Under the pieces are notes generated by a model, which worked only from the letters and a program-made list of their open reading frames with translations, had not been told where the DNA came from and made no database searches. The position numbers and the translations under genes are program-made. From Acanthochromis polyacanthus (Eukaryota; Chordata; Actinopteri; Pomacentridae), in the NCBI RefSeq assembly GCF_021347895.1, contig NC_067134.1, forward strand, positions 25,134,347-25,198,346: a stretch of 64,000 nucleotides of DNA. The letters are read 5' to 3'. Positions 27,321 to 39,346 of the stretch are shown here, in pieces (the stretch's first letter is position 1; every line of letters starts with the position of its first letter).

Positions 27321-28976
27321 CGGCTCTGTTGTTCGGCGGCGAGGGGAGGAAGGGAGGGGTGAGTCGGCATCCCCCGCCTCACCCCTCTACAGTTTGACCA
27401 TGAGGCATCTCCACTGGAGCAGCTGAAAAATTAATTACTTTATTCACAGGCTTCTGAGCCACTTGTTTGCCTCCTCCTTCCTCATAGTTGGGTTCCCACA
27501 AGGTGTATATATCCTCTGATTGTTCGCCCTCTCCTCCTGCAGTAAGAGAAATTATTTACCTCTGTTATTACCGGCTGCTTTTCTTATTGTTCAAGGAGCA
27601 ATATTCGGAGAGCTAATCATTCTGTAATGCTCTCCCATCGATTATGTTCCCGGAGTTGCCGTCGCATTTTTCAAAAAGCGGAGATCTCATTAGGAGTGAA
27701 TCTCATTTTTATTTCCACCGGTAACGTCCGTGACTCATCCAGCCGGGGAACACAATACCCACATTTGCGCGGTGAATTATTGCCTCTTTCTGTAATTATC
27801 AAATGACACAGTGAGCCGAGGCTTCCATTTGTGTTGATCAGCTCCACGATCCATCAGCTCCTATCGAGTTATGACATTTGGATTGACCCCGAGGGACGGG
27901 GCGTTTGAAGCGCAGACACATTCGTACCGGCCAGACGGCTCAGCGGCATTTCAGCGGCCAGCTGCCCATCGCTCACCGGCCAATTAAAGGTATTCACGTG
28001 GCCACAGGAAACAGTCACGACCAATTAGCATTTGATCTTACCTACTTGTAGACACACATGTTTGGGAGCACGGGGGCGCCAGGAAGCGATTACACCTCCA
28101 ATGGCGGCCGTGTCCTCTCCGGTCATCTTCGTGCCACGTGTGATGGATGGACTTCCTCTGTCATTTAATGTCTGCTAATGACAGACATATGCGAGAACAC
28201 ACACACACACAGTCCCTCCAGATTTGGCTCTTTCCTCGCTCCCCCTGCATGTTTCTCCCACTAAAATACGCACCGAGCGCGACCTGTGCTTCCCAGACGA
28301 GAAGGTTAAGTGTTTCTGGTCTGAGGATGTGTGGTGGGCCGGAGGAGCCGGGAGTCTAACCTTTAGCAGTCTGCCAGTGGCTCTCATGTGTCGCCATGGC
28401 GACCGGGCCTTTTCCCTCGACTCCAGCCGGACAAATGTTAAGAATACATCATTTAGAATTCCAGCAGTAAATATACAGGCTCTGTGTGGTTTGGGAGCTC
28501 TTAGTTTAGCGCTCCAAAGTAATTAAAATGCACATCAGGGTTGGACAGTTACGGGCAAAATAATCACAATTATTTTGGATTGTCATCAAGATTATTTCTA
28601 AGGGTTATTCACTGATCTTTACTTCATTTGCACGTTGCCGACACTCATGCTGTGCTGCATCCTTGCTAATGTACACATCCTAATGTCACAGTAAGACTTC
28701 AAATAAGGCTCTTAGTCTCCTAGAAGCAAAACAGAAATAAAACGGCGCCCAAAATTCTTCATTTTTTGAACACTTTTTCATTGCAGCTTACCTAATTTAC
28801 TGATGTTAAACGACACTAACTAGTTGACTGCCCTGTACACTAAGAAGCCTTCAGTCTCCACTTAGTTACTCTGACCAAAAATTGATTTGAAAAACAGCAA
28901 AATAAAGCATTCTAACAGTAGATTTGTCTGAGAATGCACTTTAATCGTCAGTATTGCAGCCAATCATGTTCACTTA
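27321..28976. other. Intron sequence without recognised repeats; candidate conserved non-coding part near 27540-28040
   Basis: No coding content was recognised. The 27540-28040 part is non-repetitive, of mixed composition, and holds several TAAT/ATTA words (GCTAATCATTCTGTAATGC, CTGTAATTATCAAATGACAC). That is compatible with, but does not prove, a conserved enhancer-like block. Confidence 0.4.
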
Positions 28977-29049
28977 CACCCCCTGTCAAAAGTTTAAGGA
29001 CACTGTCTCATTCAAATAAAGTAGAACCTGCAACTTTTGACAGGGGGTG
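28977..29049. mobile_element. 73-bp MITE, Tc1/mariner-like, TA target site
   Basis: The termini CACCCCCTGTCAAAAGTT and AACTTTTGACAGGGGGTG are perfect 18-bp inverted repeats flanked by TA (28975-28976 and 29050-29051). Only 37 bp lie between them. TA duplication points to the Tc1/mariner superfamily. Confidence 0.75.
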
Positions 29050-29104
29050 TAATTGTGGGAAGCCAAACTGGTGAAAAATGTTTGCTTAAGCGTGCAGCTC
29101 TAAT

Positions 29105-29130
29105 GTACACTATATTGCCAAAAGTCATGC
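29105..29130 (+). mobile_element. Short Tc1-type terminus remnant
   Basis: TACACTATATTGCCAAAAGT matches a terminus sequence I associate with fish Tc1-like elements. Only this end is present. Confidence 0.5.
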
Positions 29131-29189
29131 GATTAAACCAGATTAAAAATTGATCGTTGCCCAGCACCAGTTTTTAATTCATCAGTCAT

Positions 29190-29994
29190 CAGCGATGCCT
29201 GGTATAAATGGGCTAACAGGGCTAAGCCCTCCCAGGCCAACACAAAAAGATGAGAAAATTATTTTTTAAATAACTTACAACAGATTGTTTTAAGTTCAGG
29301 TGAAAACAAAGGTAGCAACAGCACCAATCAGCCAAAAGACAAACAGAATATCTATAAATGGGCTTATTTTTTACAGCCCCAGCAGATACAGTCCGCTTTC
29401 ATTCATTTCGTTCTATAAGTGATTGACAGGTGTCATGTCCCGCCCCCATGATTTACTGATCATTTGGGCTAACTTCAGTCAGCCCACAGGCCTTTGACGC
29501 AGCGAGAAAAGGTTCAGCTATGGCGGGCGTTAGCATGAACGAGGTGGATTATTTGCTTTCATGTCCATTTTCCTCAATGTCTTTGGAGGAAAAGCTGGAA
29601 GTCAAGAGACTGAGATCACATCGGCCGTCGATGTGAGCTTCTTTTCAAATAAGGTAGGCCCATGTTGACCTGTTAAAGGACTGTGACACCTTGTTTTTGC
29701 TGAGGTCATCTGTTGTACTGAAGGCGTGTTTTGCACTACATGTCGCCAAACAGTTGTAATAAGACAGCTGCAGCAGGCTGTCTGTGGGCAGTCGTTGCAG
29801 TTGGAACACGTTTTGTAGTGGTGTGTGTGTGTGAGTGAGAGTGTTGATGTAGAGCACAAAAAAGTCTAGTGTACCTGTAATTGATGTGACTGTGTGTATC
29901 ATAGGTGATGTTGCTTTTGCAGCTGTGTTAACCATTTAATCGGTATTATGCATTTGTTAGCCCACCCAACAAATTTCACCACCAGCCGCCACTG
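29190..29994 (+). mobile_element. hAT element (deletion derivative) with exact 8-bp target-site duplication
   Basis: TCAGTCAT occurs at 29182-29189 and again at 29995-30002, an exact 8-bp duplication. The right terminus (inverse) reads CAGTGGCGGCTGGTGGTG. The left terminus is a degraded CAGCGATGCCTGGTATAAAT. Sub-terminal GGGCTAAC is present at both ends in inverted form (29210 and 29957). It keeps the first codons of a transposase but has lost the body, so it is non-autonomous. Confidence 0.88.
29520..29636 (+). pseudogene. N-terminal remnant of a hAT transposase (TTF-type zinc-finger/ZMYM-like class)
   Basis: ATG at 29520 opens 38 codons reading MAGVSMNEVDYLLSCPFSSM, then SLEEKLEVKRL, and stops at TGA 29634-29636. 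The segment DYLL-CPFSSMS-EEKLEVKRL is, to my knowledge, the start of transposases annotated in fish as zinc finger MYM-type 1-like, which carry a TTF-type zinc finger and a hAT dimerisation domain. None of those domains remains. It sits inside the element at 29190-29994. CAAATAAG|GTAGGC just after could be an old splice donor. Confidence 0.55.
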
Positions 29995-30202
29995 TCAGTC
30001 ATTAAGATGCAAAGCGTTATAAAGGAAAATGACACAGTGTTGCAGGTAAGCGTCTAAAAATTCACATTTCCACTGTAGTATGTGGCAATTGTGAAACTTT
30101 GCTTTGTTTTCCAAACTTTTGAGCTCTCTGCTGGGGATGCTGTACAAAGAGAGCTTCACGGAAATTAGTTTTAATGGTGTTCCAAACTTTTAAAAATTGA
30201 AA

Positions 30203-30355
30203 CCTGATAGCTGAGTGGGTGCAGATGCCATCAGCGTTGTGAACCCAGTTCGATTCTTGGCCGGCCCAACTTTTAGTGCATCTAATTCCCTTTGCTCCCT
30301 TTCCACACATTTCCTCTTTCTGTAATGCTCCCATCCAAATAAAGGAAAAACACCA
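30203..30355 (+). mobile_element. tRNA-derived SINE
   Basis: An A-box-like TAGCTGAGTGGG (30208-30219) and a B-box-like AGTTCGATTCT (30247-30257) stand about 40 bp apart, as in tRNA-type pol III promoters. The 3' part (TAGTGCATCTAATTCCC, CACATTTCCTC, CCAAATAAAGGAAAAAC) resembles the tail of a widespread fish SINE ending in AATAAAGGCAAAA. It is not a functional tRNA: the acceptor stem is absent and the anticodon region does not fold convincingly. Confidence 0.65.
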
Positions 30356-31326
30356 CGCAGATGATCAAAAATGAGCATGATCCTATTACTGTGGATAATC
30401 CAGAGATTATCCAAAACGATCAGCGTGGCTAAACAACAAGGGTAAAGTTAGTTTAATATGTGGAATTTGGATCATCTGTCACTTTAAATCTCGTCAGTGC
30501 TGTGCGGTCTCACAAACCGAGCGACTTCCAGGGTTTGCGGTTTGTGTGTTCATGTGTCTGTGTTGTGCTCTGAGCAGATCCCACAGCTGCTAAAACTGCT
30601 GAGTGTGTAGAGGTCACCGCCCAGCGTTTCAGGGCTCTATTGACCGTCTCACTTAAAGAGACAACACACAGCGTCGGAGCATGAGAATGAGGCGTGTAGC
30701 CCGGTGGTCCCGTTAAATATTAATGGCTTTCCCTGACAGAAGTGCGGAAGGGAAAAGACAAATTGCTCTAGGCGACGGATTTTTATATGGAATCGCTGAA
30801 ATATGCCACATATCAGAATGAAAACAATTAAACTGAAGCCCATATTTCAGCAGACGGCCCCTGGACGGCGCTCCAGCTATTCACAGTCCTCCTCCTCCCC
30901 TGTTTGTTATCTCTCTCCATCCTTTTCTCTCCCTTTTTACATTCATTTCCCTCTTCTTTTGTACCTTTGCCTTGTTAGTTCCGATTCCTTGATCTCAGTC
31001 ATCCTCCCTTTTCTTTCTCCTCTTCCTCCTCCATTTCTTGCTTCCATTCCTTCCGCCTCTTCTTTCCTTTCTGTCCTCCTTCTCCTTCTGTTTTTCCTCT
31101 ATTCCATTCGTCACTCTCTCTTTTGTCTGACTGAAGCATCAGTACTTCTGGGACTGGCCAGGCGTTGATTAAGACGAGCTTTCCATATCTGCTTTCAGCT
31201 CCCCTGAGAGCAACTTGCTGTGCGTTCATACCTGTCTGCCTCAATCTTCTCTCTTCTAGGTGTCAAATTAGAAAAAATTAAACGGATCCCTCTAAATTTT
31301 ACCATAGTGTTTGGTTTCCACTATAC
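30356..31326. other. Intron sequence with a pyrimidine tract at about 30885-31110
   Basis: No coding content was recognised. CTCCTCCTCCCC and CCTTTTCTTTCTCCTCTTCC-type words dominate 30885-31110. The rest is unremarkable. Confidence 0.6.
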
Positions 31327-32590
31327 CAGGGGTCATAAACATGAATTCAATTTCAACATTATGCCTCATTTTATCATTTACACATTACAACTTCCAGATC
31401 ACAGAGTGTCTACAAAGGAACAAAACGTTTAGTCACAGCTATCTGGAACTGAATGATAAAGAGTTTTACTTTATTATCACAACTACAAAAGTCAGACAAA
31501 AAACAGCAAGACAAAATATTACAAAAATGAGACACAAAATGACAAGAATGAGACACAAAACAATGAAAACATGAGAAAATATTACAAAAATGAGACATAA
31601 AATGACAAGAATGAGACACAAAACTATGAAAACATGAGACAAACAACAAAAGTCAGACAATAGACAAAAAACAAGACAAATATTACAAAAAGGAGACAGA
31701 AAACAAAGAAAATGAGACACAAAACAGCAAAAATATGACAAAATGCCAAAAATGAGGCACAAAACAACGAAAACATGAGACGAATGACAAAAGTCAGACA
31801 ATAACAGAAAAAATCAACAAAAACAGGACAAAATATTACAAAAATGAGACACAAAATGATAAAAATGAGACACAGAACAACAAAAATGAGACACAAAACA
31901 ACAAAAACATGAGACAAATGACAAAAGTCAGACAACAATAGACAAAAAACAACGAAAACGAGACAAAATATTACAAAAAGGAGACAGAAAACAAAGAAAA
32001 TGAGACACAATGCAGCAGAAATATGACACAAAATGCCAAAAATGAGACACAAAACAAGGAAAACTTGAGACGAACGACAAAAGTCAGACAATAACAGAAA
32101 AAATCAACAAAAACAGGACAAAATATTACAAAAATGAGACACAAAATGATAAAAATGAGACACAAAACCACAAAAAGAGAGATACAAAATGACAAAAATA
32201 TGACACAAAATACCAAAAATGAGACACACAACAGCAAAAATGAGGCACAAAACAAGGAAAACATGAGGCAAATGACAAAAGTCAGACAATAACAGAAAAA
32301 AACAACAAAAAGAGGACAAAATATTTCAAAAATGAGACACAAAATGATAGAAATGAGACACAGACCGACAAAAACAGAGATACAAAATGACAAAAGAACA
32401 ATGAGCAATCTCGTATTTTACTTTATGATCAAATCAATTTGTCATGGTCTAGAAATTATTTTGAATTTATAGTTTTACAAATCTACAATCTGCAGTTAAT
32501 GTCTTCTCTGTCATTGTTACACTTTGTCATTGAATTGGAGCCTCTGGAGGGCCAGTTTTGGCCCACGGGCCTCATGTTGGACAACCCCTG
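31327..32590 (-). mobile_element. hAT-type non-autonomous element with internal TTTTGTC array (copy C)
   Basis: On the - strand it starts CAGGGGTTGTCCAACATGAG at 32590, continues with GGCCCGTGGGCC and CATGACAAATTGATTTGATC, and ends CATGTTTATGACCCCTG at 31327. The flanks CACTATAC (31319-31326) and CACGACAC (32591-32598) match at 6 of 8, consistent with a decayed 8-bp hAT duplication. The array junction motifs ATCATAAAGTAAAATACGAG and TCATTCAGTTCCAGATAGCT are the same as in copies B and E. Confidence 0.82.
31480..32405 (-). repeat. TTTTGTC minisatellite array C (A-rich on + strand)
   Basis: Units of the type AAAAATGAGACACAAAATGA. A longer unit is visible: ATCAACAAAAACAGGACAAA recurs at about 31814 and 32103, roughly 290 bp apart. 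Confidence 0.9.
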
Positions 32591-33054
32591 CACGACACTT
32601 AGGAGAATTTGGAACATGCTGTCTTGCAAAAGGCACTCGAATATCTTGGATTTGGTCTTTGGATGCAGGAAAGAACACGTGTCACTACACTGTACTTGAG
32701 CTGATAGACTTTAAAGAGTGGGATATTAAAATAAGAAGCAGTGAATATCTGCTCCACTCGCATCTCCCTCCATACATTATTAATAGGTTCTAAGTGAAGC
32801 TGCTTTAAGTCCGATTAGCATCGGGTGGATCTGGCTGCAGCTTCGTCCCTCACCTTCATCACTCTCCTCCTTTCTCAGTCCTCATATCTCCCATTAATAG
32901 AAGTCGATTTGGCCCAAATTGCTGGTATGCAGTGCAGAGCATATGGAGAGGAAGTCAGATAAATCGATTTAATTATGCCCGGTGGGGAAAACTGAGTTCC
33001 TGCTGGCTGTTATCATTGTTATTGTTATTATTGAGCAAAGGTGGGCTTTCCTTC
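32591..33054. other. Intron sequence, nothing recognised
   Basis: Unique-looking sequence between two arrays; no coding content. Confidence 0.55.
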
Positions 33055-34100
33055 AAAAATCAAACGACAAAAGTCAGACAATAATAAACGAAAAACAACA
33101 AAAAGAAGACTAAATATTACAAAAATGAGACACAAAACGAAGAAAACGAGACACAAAATGACAAATAATAGACACAAAACGACAAAAATGAGACAAAACA
33201 ATGAAAACATGAGACAAACGACAAAAGTCAGACAATAATAGACAAAAAACAACAATAAGAAGACTAAATATTACAAAAATGAGAGAAAAAACGAAGAAAA
33301 CGAGACACAAAATGACAAATATAAGACCAAAACGACAAAAATGAGGCATGAAACACAGAAATGACACACAAAATTACAAAAATGAGACAAAACAATGAAA
33401 ACATGAGATAAATGACAAAAGTCAGACAATAATAGACAAAAAAACAACATCAAGAGGACAAAATCTTACAAAAATGAGACACAAAACGAAGAAAACGAGA
33501 CACAGTATGTCAAATATAAGACCCAAAACGACAAAAATGAGACACAAAACAATGAAAACATGAGACAAATGACAAAAGCCAGACAATAATCGACAAACAC
33601 CAACAAAAACAAGACTAAATATTACAAAAATGAGAGAAAAAATGACAAAAATGACACATAAAACAATGAAAATAACACACAAAATGACAAAAATGCGACA
33701 CAGAACAACAAAAATGAGACAAATGACAAAGGTCAGACAATAAAAGACAAAAACAAGACAAAATACTCCAAAAATGAGGGGGAAAAAATGACAAAAATAT
33801 GACAAAACATGGAAATGACACACAAAATGACAAAAATGAGACACAAAACAACAAAACATGAGACAAATGACAAAAGTCAAACAATAATAGACAAAAAACA
33901 ACAAAAACAAGAGAAAATATTACAAAAAATGAGAGACAAAATGACAAAAATGAGACACAAAGCAACAAAAACATGAGACAAATGACAAAAGTCAGACAAT
34001 AATAGACAAAAAACAACAAAAACAAGAGAACATATCACAAAAATGAGAAATAAAATAACAAAAATGATACACAAAATGACAAAAATGAGACCCAGAAAAG
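33055..34100 (-). repeat. TTTTGTC minisatellite array D, no element termini seen
   Basis: Units such as GACAAAAGTCAGACAATAAT and AGACAAAAAACAACAAAAAC repeat at intervals of about 100-180 bp among shorter AAATGAGACACAAAA units. Neither flank shows the GATCATAAAGT or GTTTGACACC sequences of the hAT host, so this array is either orphaned or its host ends have eroded. Confidence 0.88.
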
Positions 34101-35177
34101 CCTGGGATTGGCTTCCTGTGGCCCGGCGTGACCTTGTTGTTGGGTGACGGTCCACTTGTAGCCCGATCCCCACTTCCACAAGGAAACCACACCAATTTTA
34201 AAGAGCGCTTGTTGTCTATTTTCTGCCGCGAATGTTATTCCGGCTATTTCGGGCCTGGAATATTTTCCGACTTGTCTCAGCGCCGCGTCGCCGGGACAGG
34301 AGAAGAAGGTGTTACATCACCGCTGCCTGTAGTGTTAATCTCCCTCCCTCTCTCTTCCAGTGTCTCCCATTTCCTCCCCCCCGTCTGCCTCTCGGTTGAT
34401 TCTTCTCTCCGTATCTGTCTCCCTCTTTTCTTTCTTTCTTTTTCTGCAAACTCCTCTGAGATGCTGTTCTCCAAATACATCCAGAGCAATCTAATTACTG
34501 CGATAACATTTCTGCTTGGCTGATTAGCTGTTCTCCCCGTGCCTCTGAACGCAGCAGCATTCCTTCTATATATTCCTAAGCTCCTTACTCCTCCCCAGCT
34601 GAGCTACACTTTCACGGGAGCTTTGGCTCACCCATCCATCTCTCACTTTTCCCCCATCTTTGTTCCCCGTTTTGTTTCTCGTTTATTCTCCGAGGCAGAT
34701 CGCCTGTTTAGCCGGCTCTCACTTTTCCTGCTTTGCTCACTTAATTCCCCTCTTCTTTCTTACTTACTCGTTCTTTTTTCCTGCTTTCTTTTCTCTTTCA
34801 TCCACTCTGTTTCTTTATACTTCTCTCTCATTCATTCTCCAAGGCAAACAGGATATTTAGCCAGTTTTTCTCACTTGCTCTGAGCGATCTTCCTCCAAAG
34901 AGTGTATCAAGCCTGTTGCAAGAAAATCTGTGTTGTGTTCAATGGTAACTTACATTTTGAGCATCACACCTAAAGGCTTGTTTTTTTATCACCACTGAAA
35001 CATTTGAAAAGGAAGTAAAGAGAGCATCTTACATGCTTATTATCGCCTCCTGCCTTAATTGTTGTCTGACGTGAACATTATCCGGTCCAGACGATACAAT
35101 TAGGAATACGAAATGGGCTGTTTTTGCCAGCATGTGATGGTTGTGAATGTATTACTACTATATGAGAAAATGTGGGA
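34101..35177. other. Intron sequence with C/T-rich patches, nothing recognised
   Basis: C/T-rich runs occur at about 34340-34445 and 34630-34850. No coding content or named repeat was recognised. Confidence 0.55.
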
Positions 35178-36330
35178 CAGGGCTGTCAAACATCAGCATT
35201 TCATTCTTTTTTGTCATTTTGTGTTTCCTTTTTGTCTCGCTTGTGTTGTTAGTTCTATTTTTTCTCGTTTTGTTTCTGATTTTTGGGATTTTTTTGTCTA
35301 AGTTTTGTCATCGGTTCATTTTTTTGTCGCTTTCTGACTCTTTTTTTCTAACTTTTTGTCTCTTTTTTGTTTTGTTTCATGTCATTTGTCTTATTTTTTG
35401 TCACTTTAAGTTTTGCTTTATTCAATATTTTGTGTATCATTTTTGTTGTTTTGTGGGGGGTTTTGTCTCACTTGTGTTGTTAGTTCTATTTTTTGTCGTT
35501 TTGTTTCTGATTTTTGTGATTTTTTTTTGTCTAACTTTTGTCGTTTGTTAATTTTTTTGTCACTTTCTGACTCTTTTGTTCCAAGTTTTTGTCTTGTTTC
35601 ATGTCATTTGTCTCATTTTTTGTCATTGTGTTTCTCACTTTTGTCATTTTGTGTCTCGTTCTTGTAATATTTTGTGTCGTTTTTATTGATTTTTGTCTGA
35701 TTTTGTCATTTTGTGTTTCCTTTTTGTGCCGCTCGTGTTTTTTGTCTTATTTTTGTCATTTTAAGTTTTGCTTTATTCAATATTTTGTGTATCATTTTTG
35801 TTGTTTTGTGGGGGGTTTGTCTCACTTGTGTTGTTAGTTCTATTTTTTGTCGTTTTGTTTCTGATTTTTGTGATTTTTTTTGTCTAACTTTTGTCCTTTG
35901 TTAATTTTTTTGTCACTTTCTGACTCTTTTGTTTCAATTTTTTGTCTTGTTTCATGTCATTTGTCTCATTTTTTCTCATATTGTTTCTCACTTTTGTCAT
36001 TTTCTGTCTCGTTCTTGTGTCCTTTAGTTCTGTTTTTTGTCATTTTGTTTCTGATTTTTTTGTCTAAATTTTGTCATTGGTTCATTTTTTTGTCGCTTTC
36101 TGACTTTTTTGTTCTAACTTTTTGTCTCTTTTTTGTCTTGTTTCATGTCATTTGTCTCATTTTTTGTCATTTTGTTTCTCGCTTTTGTCAATTTGTGCCT
36201 CGTTTTTGTAGTATTTTGTCTCGTTTTTATTGATTTTTGTCTGATTTTTGTCATTTTGATCATTAAGTAAAACACTGCATCATTCAGTTCCAGATAGCTG
36301 TGACTGAATGTTTTGTGCCGTGTGATTCTA
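35178..36330 (+). mobile_element. hAT-derived element with TTTTGTC array (copy E), right end lost
   Basis: The left terminus CAGGGCTGTCAAACAT at 35178 leads directly into the array. The right side keeps TTTTGATCATTAAGTAAAAC, CATCATTCAGTTCCAGATAG and CTGTGACTGAATGTTTTG, then loses similarity. No GTTTGACACC terminus follows. Confidence 0.7.
35207..36255 (+). repeat. TTTTGTC minisatellite array E with a roughly 357-bp higher-order unit
   Basis: TTTAAGTTTTGCTTTATTCA occurs near 35404 and again near 35761, with matching neighbourhoods (TATTTTGTGTATCATTTTTG, GTGTTGTTAGTTCTATTTTT). The longer unit was therefore duplicated once after the short units formed. Confidence 0.88.
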
Positions 36331-37478
36331 CTGTGCACTAAAGTACTGCTCACAGTTAAACCCTTTGGTTTGTTCTATTAATATGACAAAGAATGATTTC
36401 CATTGTATGTAATCTATTATTCATTCCTTCATTAATAATCTCACCAGTGACTTTTAAGGATCCCTATTGCCCGGCTTCTAATATATTTGACCTTTTAGTC
36501 CATATGAGACTGTATGGAGTTTGAAGTCTTTGCAAAATAGCTGAATTTATTTATCTTTGTGTAGATATTTTATCTTGATTTAACTTGTTTATACCTGATG
36601 TGACTCATTTATTTGAATGGGTTTGTTGTTTTTCCTTACCTGTAAGTTTTCATTTGCAGAAAATAGCTTTAGAAATAAAGGTCATTATTATATAAGCGGG
36701 CTATTTCCCTTTCCTCTTCTCTTTCTAGTGTTCGGTTTAGTTTCCACCTTGCTTTTTTCTCAGCAGACAGCACCTTTATGGCAGGTATGAGCCTGTGTGT
36801 GTGGCGTGGAGCTTCAGCTTGTGTGTGTTTGCGTCTCACCTCAAACACCGTATGGCGAGGTGTTCACGGGTTTCATCAAGTCTGCTGGCGTGCGAGCTCG
36901 CACACATAATGCACACGTACACACGCGTCAATTAGACCGTTGTCGTCCTCCTGAAAACACGAGTTCCTCCATGCAGACGCGCACACACCCACGGCGCCTG
37001 CAGACAGCGTTCTCACATCCCTCATTATGCCTGGCGATAACCAACCACCCACTGACTCCCTGTTGCACCAGATAGGAAAGCTTATTAAGACTACACACAA
37101 CTGCTCACCGTCGGAGTTATTGTCACAATTGCAGAGAACAAAGAGCCGCTAATGCTGAGAACGGAAGTGGAGAGATGATTTATTGAAAGATTTATACAGA
37201 AAAGACAGTTGTCTAGTCTGCAGAGAGGGCAGTTTCAGAGCTTGTGTTTTTTTTTTGTTTTTTTTTGTGTCTGCATTTATTCTCATTGTTTAACTCCATG
37301 GAAGGGGTGTCAACACTTTATGAGATTAATGCGTATTTTAGTCTTGCAGCCAAATATCTTATTATTTAGTGCATGCGTGTGACCATCACCAGCCCTCCCT
37401 GAAAGCTAAGCTGACACTTTTTATTACATTTCCCTGTTTAAGAGCCAGGGAGGGCAGTGCTACACCTGAGCTTGTGGT
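36331..37478. other. Intron sequence, nothing recognised
   Basis: No coding content or named repeat was seen. TTTTTTTTTGTTTTTTTTTG near 37247 is a simple T-rich run. Confidence 0.55.
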
Positions 37479-37482
37479 TTAA

Positions 37483-38457
37483 CCCTCCTGCTGTCCTCAT
37501 TTACGGTCACCTAAAAATATTGTTTCCTTATTCGGAAAAAAAATTAAGCAAAAAAAAATTACCCAAATTTCAGAAAATTTGCAAAACCTTCAGGAAGAAA
37601 ACTCCAGTAATTCCTTGAAAGTTTCCCTTAAAAGTTTTTTTTTTTAATCCTCCAAATTTGGCAGGAAAATTCTCAATATTTTCAAAAAATGAGGAAAAAT
37701 CTTCCAGAAAAAATCCTAAAAATATCTAAAATGATGACATATATATCAGTAAAATTTCTGATATTTTCTTTAAGAGCATTCACAAAAAAATCAACCAAAA
37801 TTCAGTGAATTTCTTACGAAACATTTTTAAGTCAGACAATAATAGACAAAAAACAACAAAAAGAGAACAAAAACTTACAAAACTGAGACACAAAACAAGA
37901 AAAATGAGACATAAAACACAGAAATGACACACAAAATGACAAAAATGAGACAAAGCAATGAAAACATGAGACAAATGACAAAAGTCAGACAATAATGGAC
38001 AAAAAACAAGAAAAAATACTACAAAAATGAGGGAAAAAATGACGAAAATGAGACACAAAATACGGAAATGACACGCAAAACAATGAAAACATGAAACAAA
38101 CGACAAAAGCCAGACAATAATAGAAAAAACAACAAAAACAAAACTAAATATTTTCAAAAAATGAGTAAAAATCTTCCAGAAAAAATCCAAAAAATATCTA
38201 AAGTGATTACCTATATATCAGTAAGAGTTCTGATATTTTCTTTAAGAGCATTCACAAAAAAAATCAACCAAAATTCAGTGAATTTCTTACAAAACATTTT
38301 TAACATTTCTTTGTCTCCACCAAAAGAAATGTTCAAAAATTTCCCAAAAATGTTGAAAATGTGGACATCAGAAGTTTCACTCTGGAAATTTGGCTTTTTT
38401 TCCCACATTTTCAACCTTTAAAACGGGTCAGTTTTGACCCGTAGGACGACACGAGGG
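37483..38457 (+). mobile_element. Stand-alone TTAA (piggyBac-like) MITE interrupted by a minisatellite (copy 7)
   Basis: It starts CCCTCCTGCTGTCCTC after TTAA (37479-37482) and ends GTAGGACGACACGAGGG before TTAA (38458-38461). No CACTG outer element surrounds it. The right hairpin arm is missing. In its middle a TTTTGTC-type array (37831-38146) is bracketed by a 156-bp direct duplication of the element itself. Confidence 0.78.
37675..38303. repeat. 156-bp direct duplication flanking minisatellite array F
   Basis: 37675-37830 and 38147-38303 share AATATTTTCAAAAAATGAG, AAAAATCTTCCAGAAAAAAT, TATATATCAGTAA, TTTCTTTAAGAGCATTCACA and CAACCAAAATTCAGTGAATT. Between them (37831-38146) lies an A-rich array with GTCAGACAATAATAGACAAA units like those of array D. 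Both copies stop at ACATTTTTAA. Confidence 0.85.
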
Positions 38458-38963
38458 TTAAATTTGACACGGTTGTTAAGAAAATTCTGCGTAATAGTTT
38501 GTCTGATGGAGCCTGTTGTGCTGCTCCTTCTGGCCTTTCCTGCCTTCCTCGGGGCTAATTGCACAGGTCAGGTTGGTGACATCAGCACACAGGCTAGCTG
38601 TGATCTCAGTGTTACATATAGAGCCTCATTAGAGCACGGCTAAGTGGGCGCATGCACACCTCCCCCTCCTTTCTCCTGCAGTAATGAGGATGACAGTAGC
38701 TGCAGTAATTACAGTCAGTCCGGTTGCCCACCGGCCGAGTTCCTGGTGACTGCTTTTGCCCAAATCGAGCTGTTGATTTCGTGTAGCAGTCATCGTCTGT
38801 GACTCAGGATTTACCACAGGAAATGTAAGAGAATGAGAAAGAGAAGAGAAGCCGATGACTCTTTAAGAAGTGATTGAAGTCGTAATGCTTAAAAAAAATG
38901 GCGTATTTAGTCGCACCTTTCTCAGTTCCCCAGTTCACCGAAAACACCGATGAACACTCCAGC

Positions 38964-38978
38964 CCAGTAGGTGGCGCT
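38964..38978 (+). promoter_or_regulatory. CTCF-like motif (CCAGTAGGTGGCGCT)
   Basis: Matches the CCASYAGRKGGCRS core on the + strand. A second CTCF-like motif lies on the - strand at 39347-39360, so the two face each other. Motif evidence only. Confidence 0.35.
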
Positions 38979-39346
38979 ACTGGGCCTTAAGTTTGTTTGC
39001 AAGCCACGAAGAAGATGCATGGCGGCTCGGTCGCAAACTTTCTCTTTTTTTACACAAACGCTTGAGCAAAAAGTATTTCTGAAAGCGTTTGGGGCGAGAA
39101 ATATTCCGTGCAGTTGCTGAATCTGTCCTCGTTTTAGTTCAACGACATTTAAGAATCCTAGATGTCAAATATTTGTAGCTTCATTTGGACTTTCTGACCG
39201 AGTCTTCTGTGTTAGAATTTTACCAGATGATTCCATTTCACTGTTAGGATTCGAACATTTTTACTGAGATAATAAAGAAAGTTAGAAATAGGGTCGTTTT
39301 CTCATAAGCTTCTATGAAATTGGACTTCTTTCTGCCACCAGATGAG

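Noticed and set aside
30203..30260. tRNA gene
   Set aside because: The A and B boxes are present, but the acceptor stem and a credible cloverleaf are absent, and the tail is that of a SINE.
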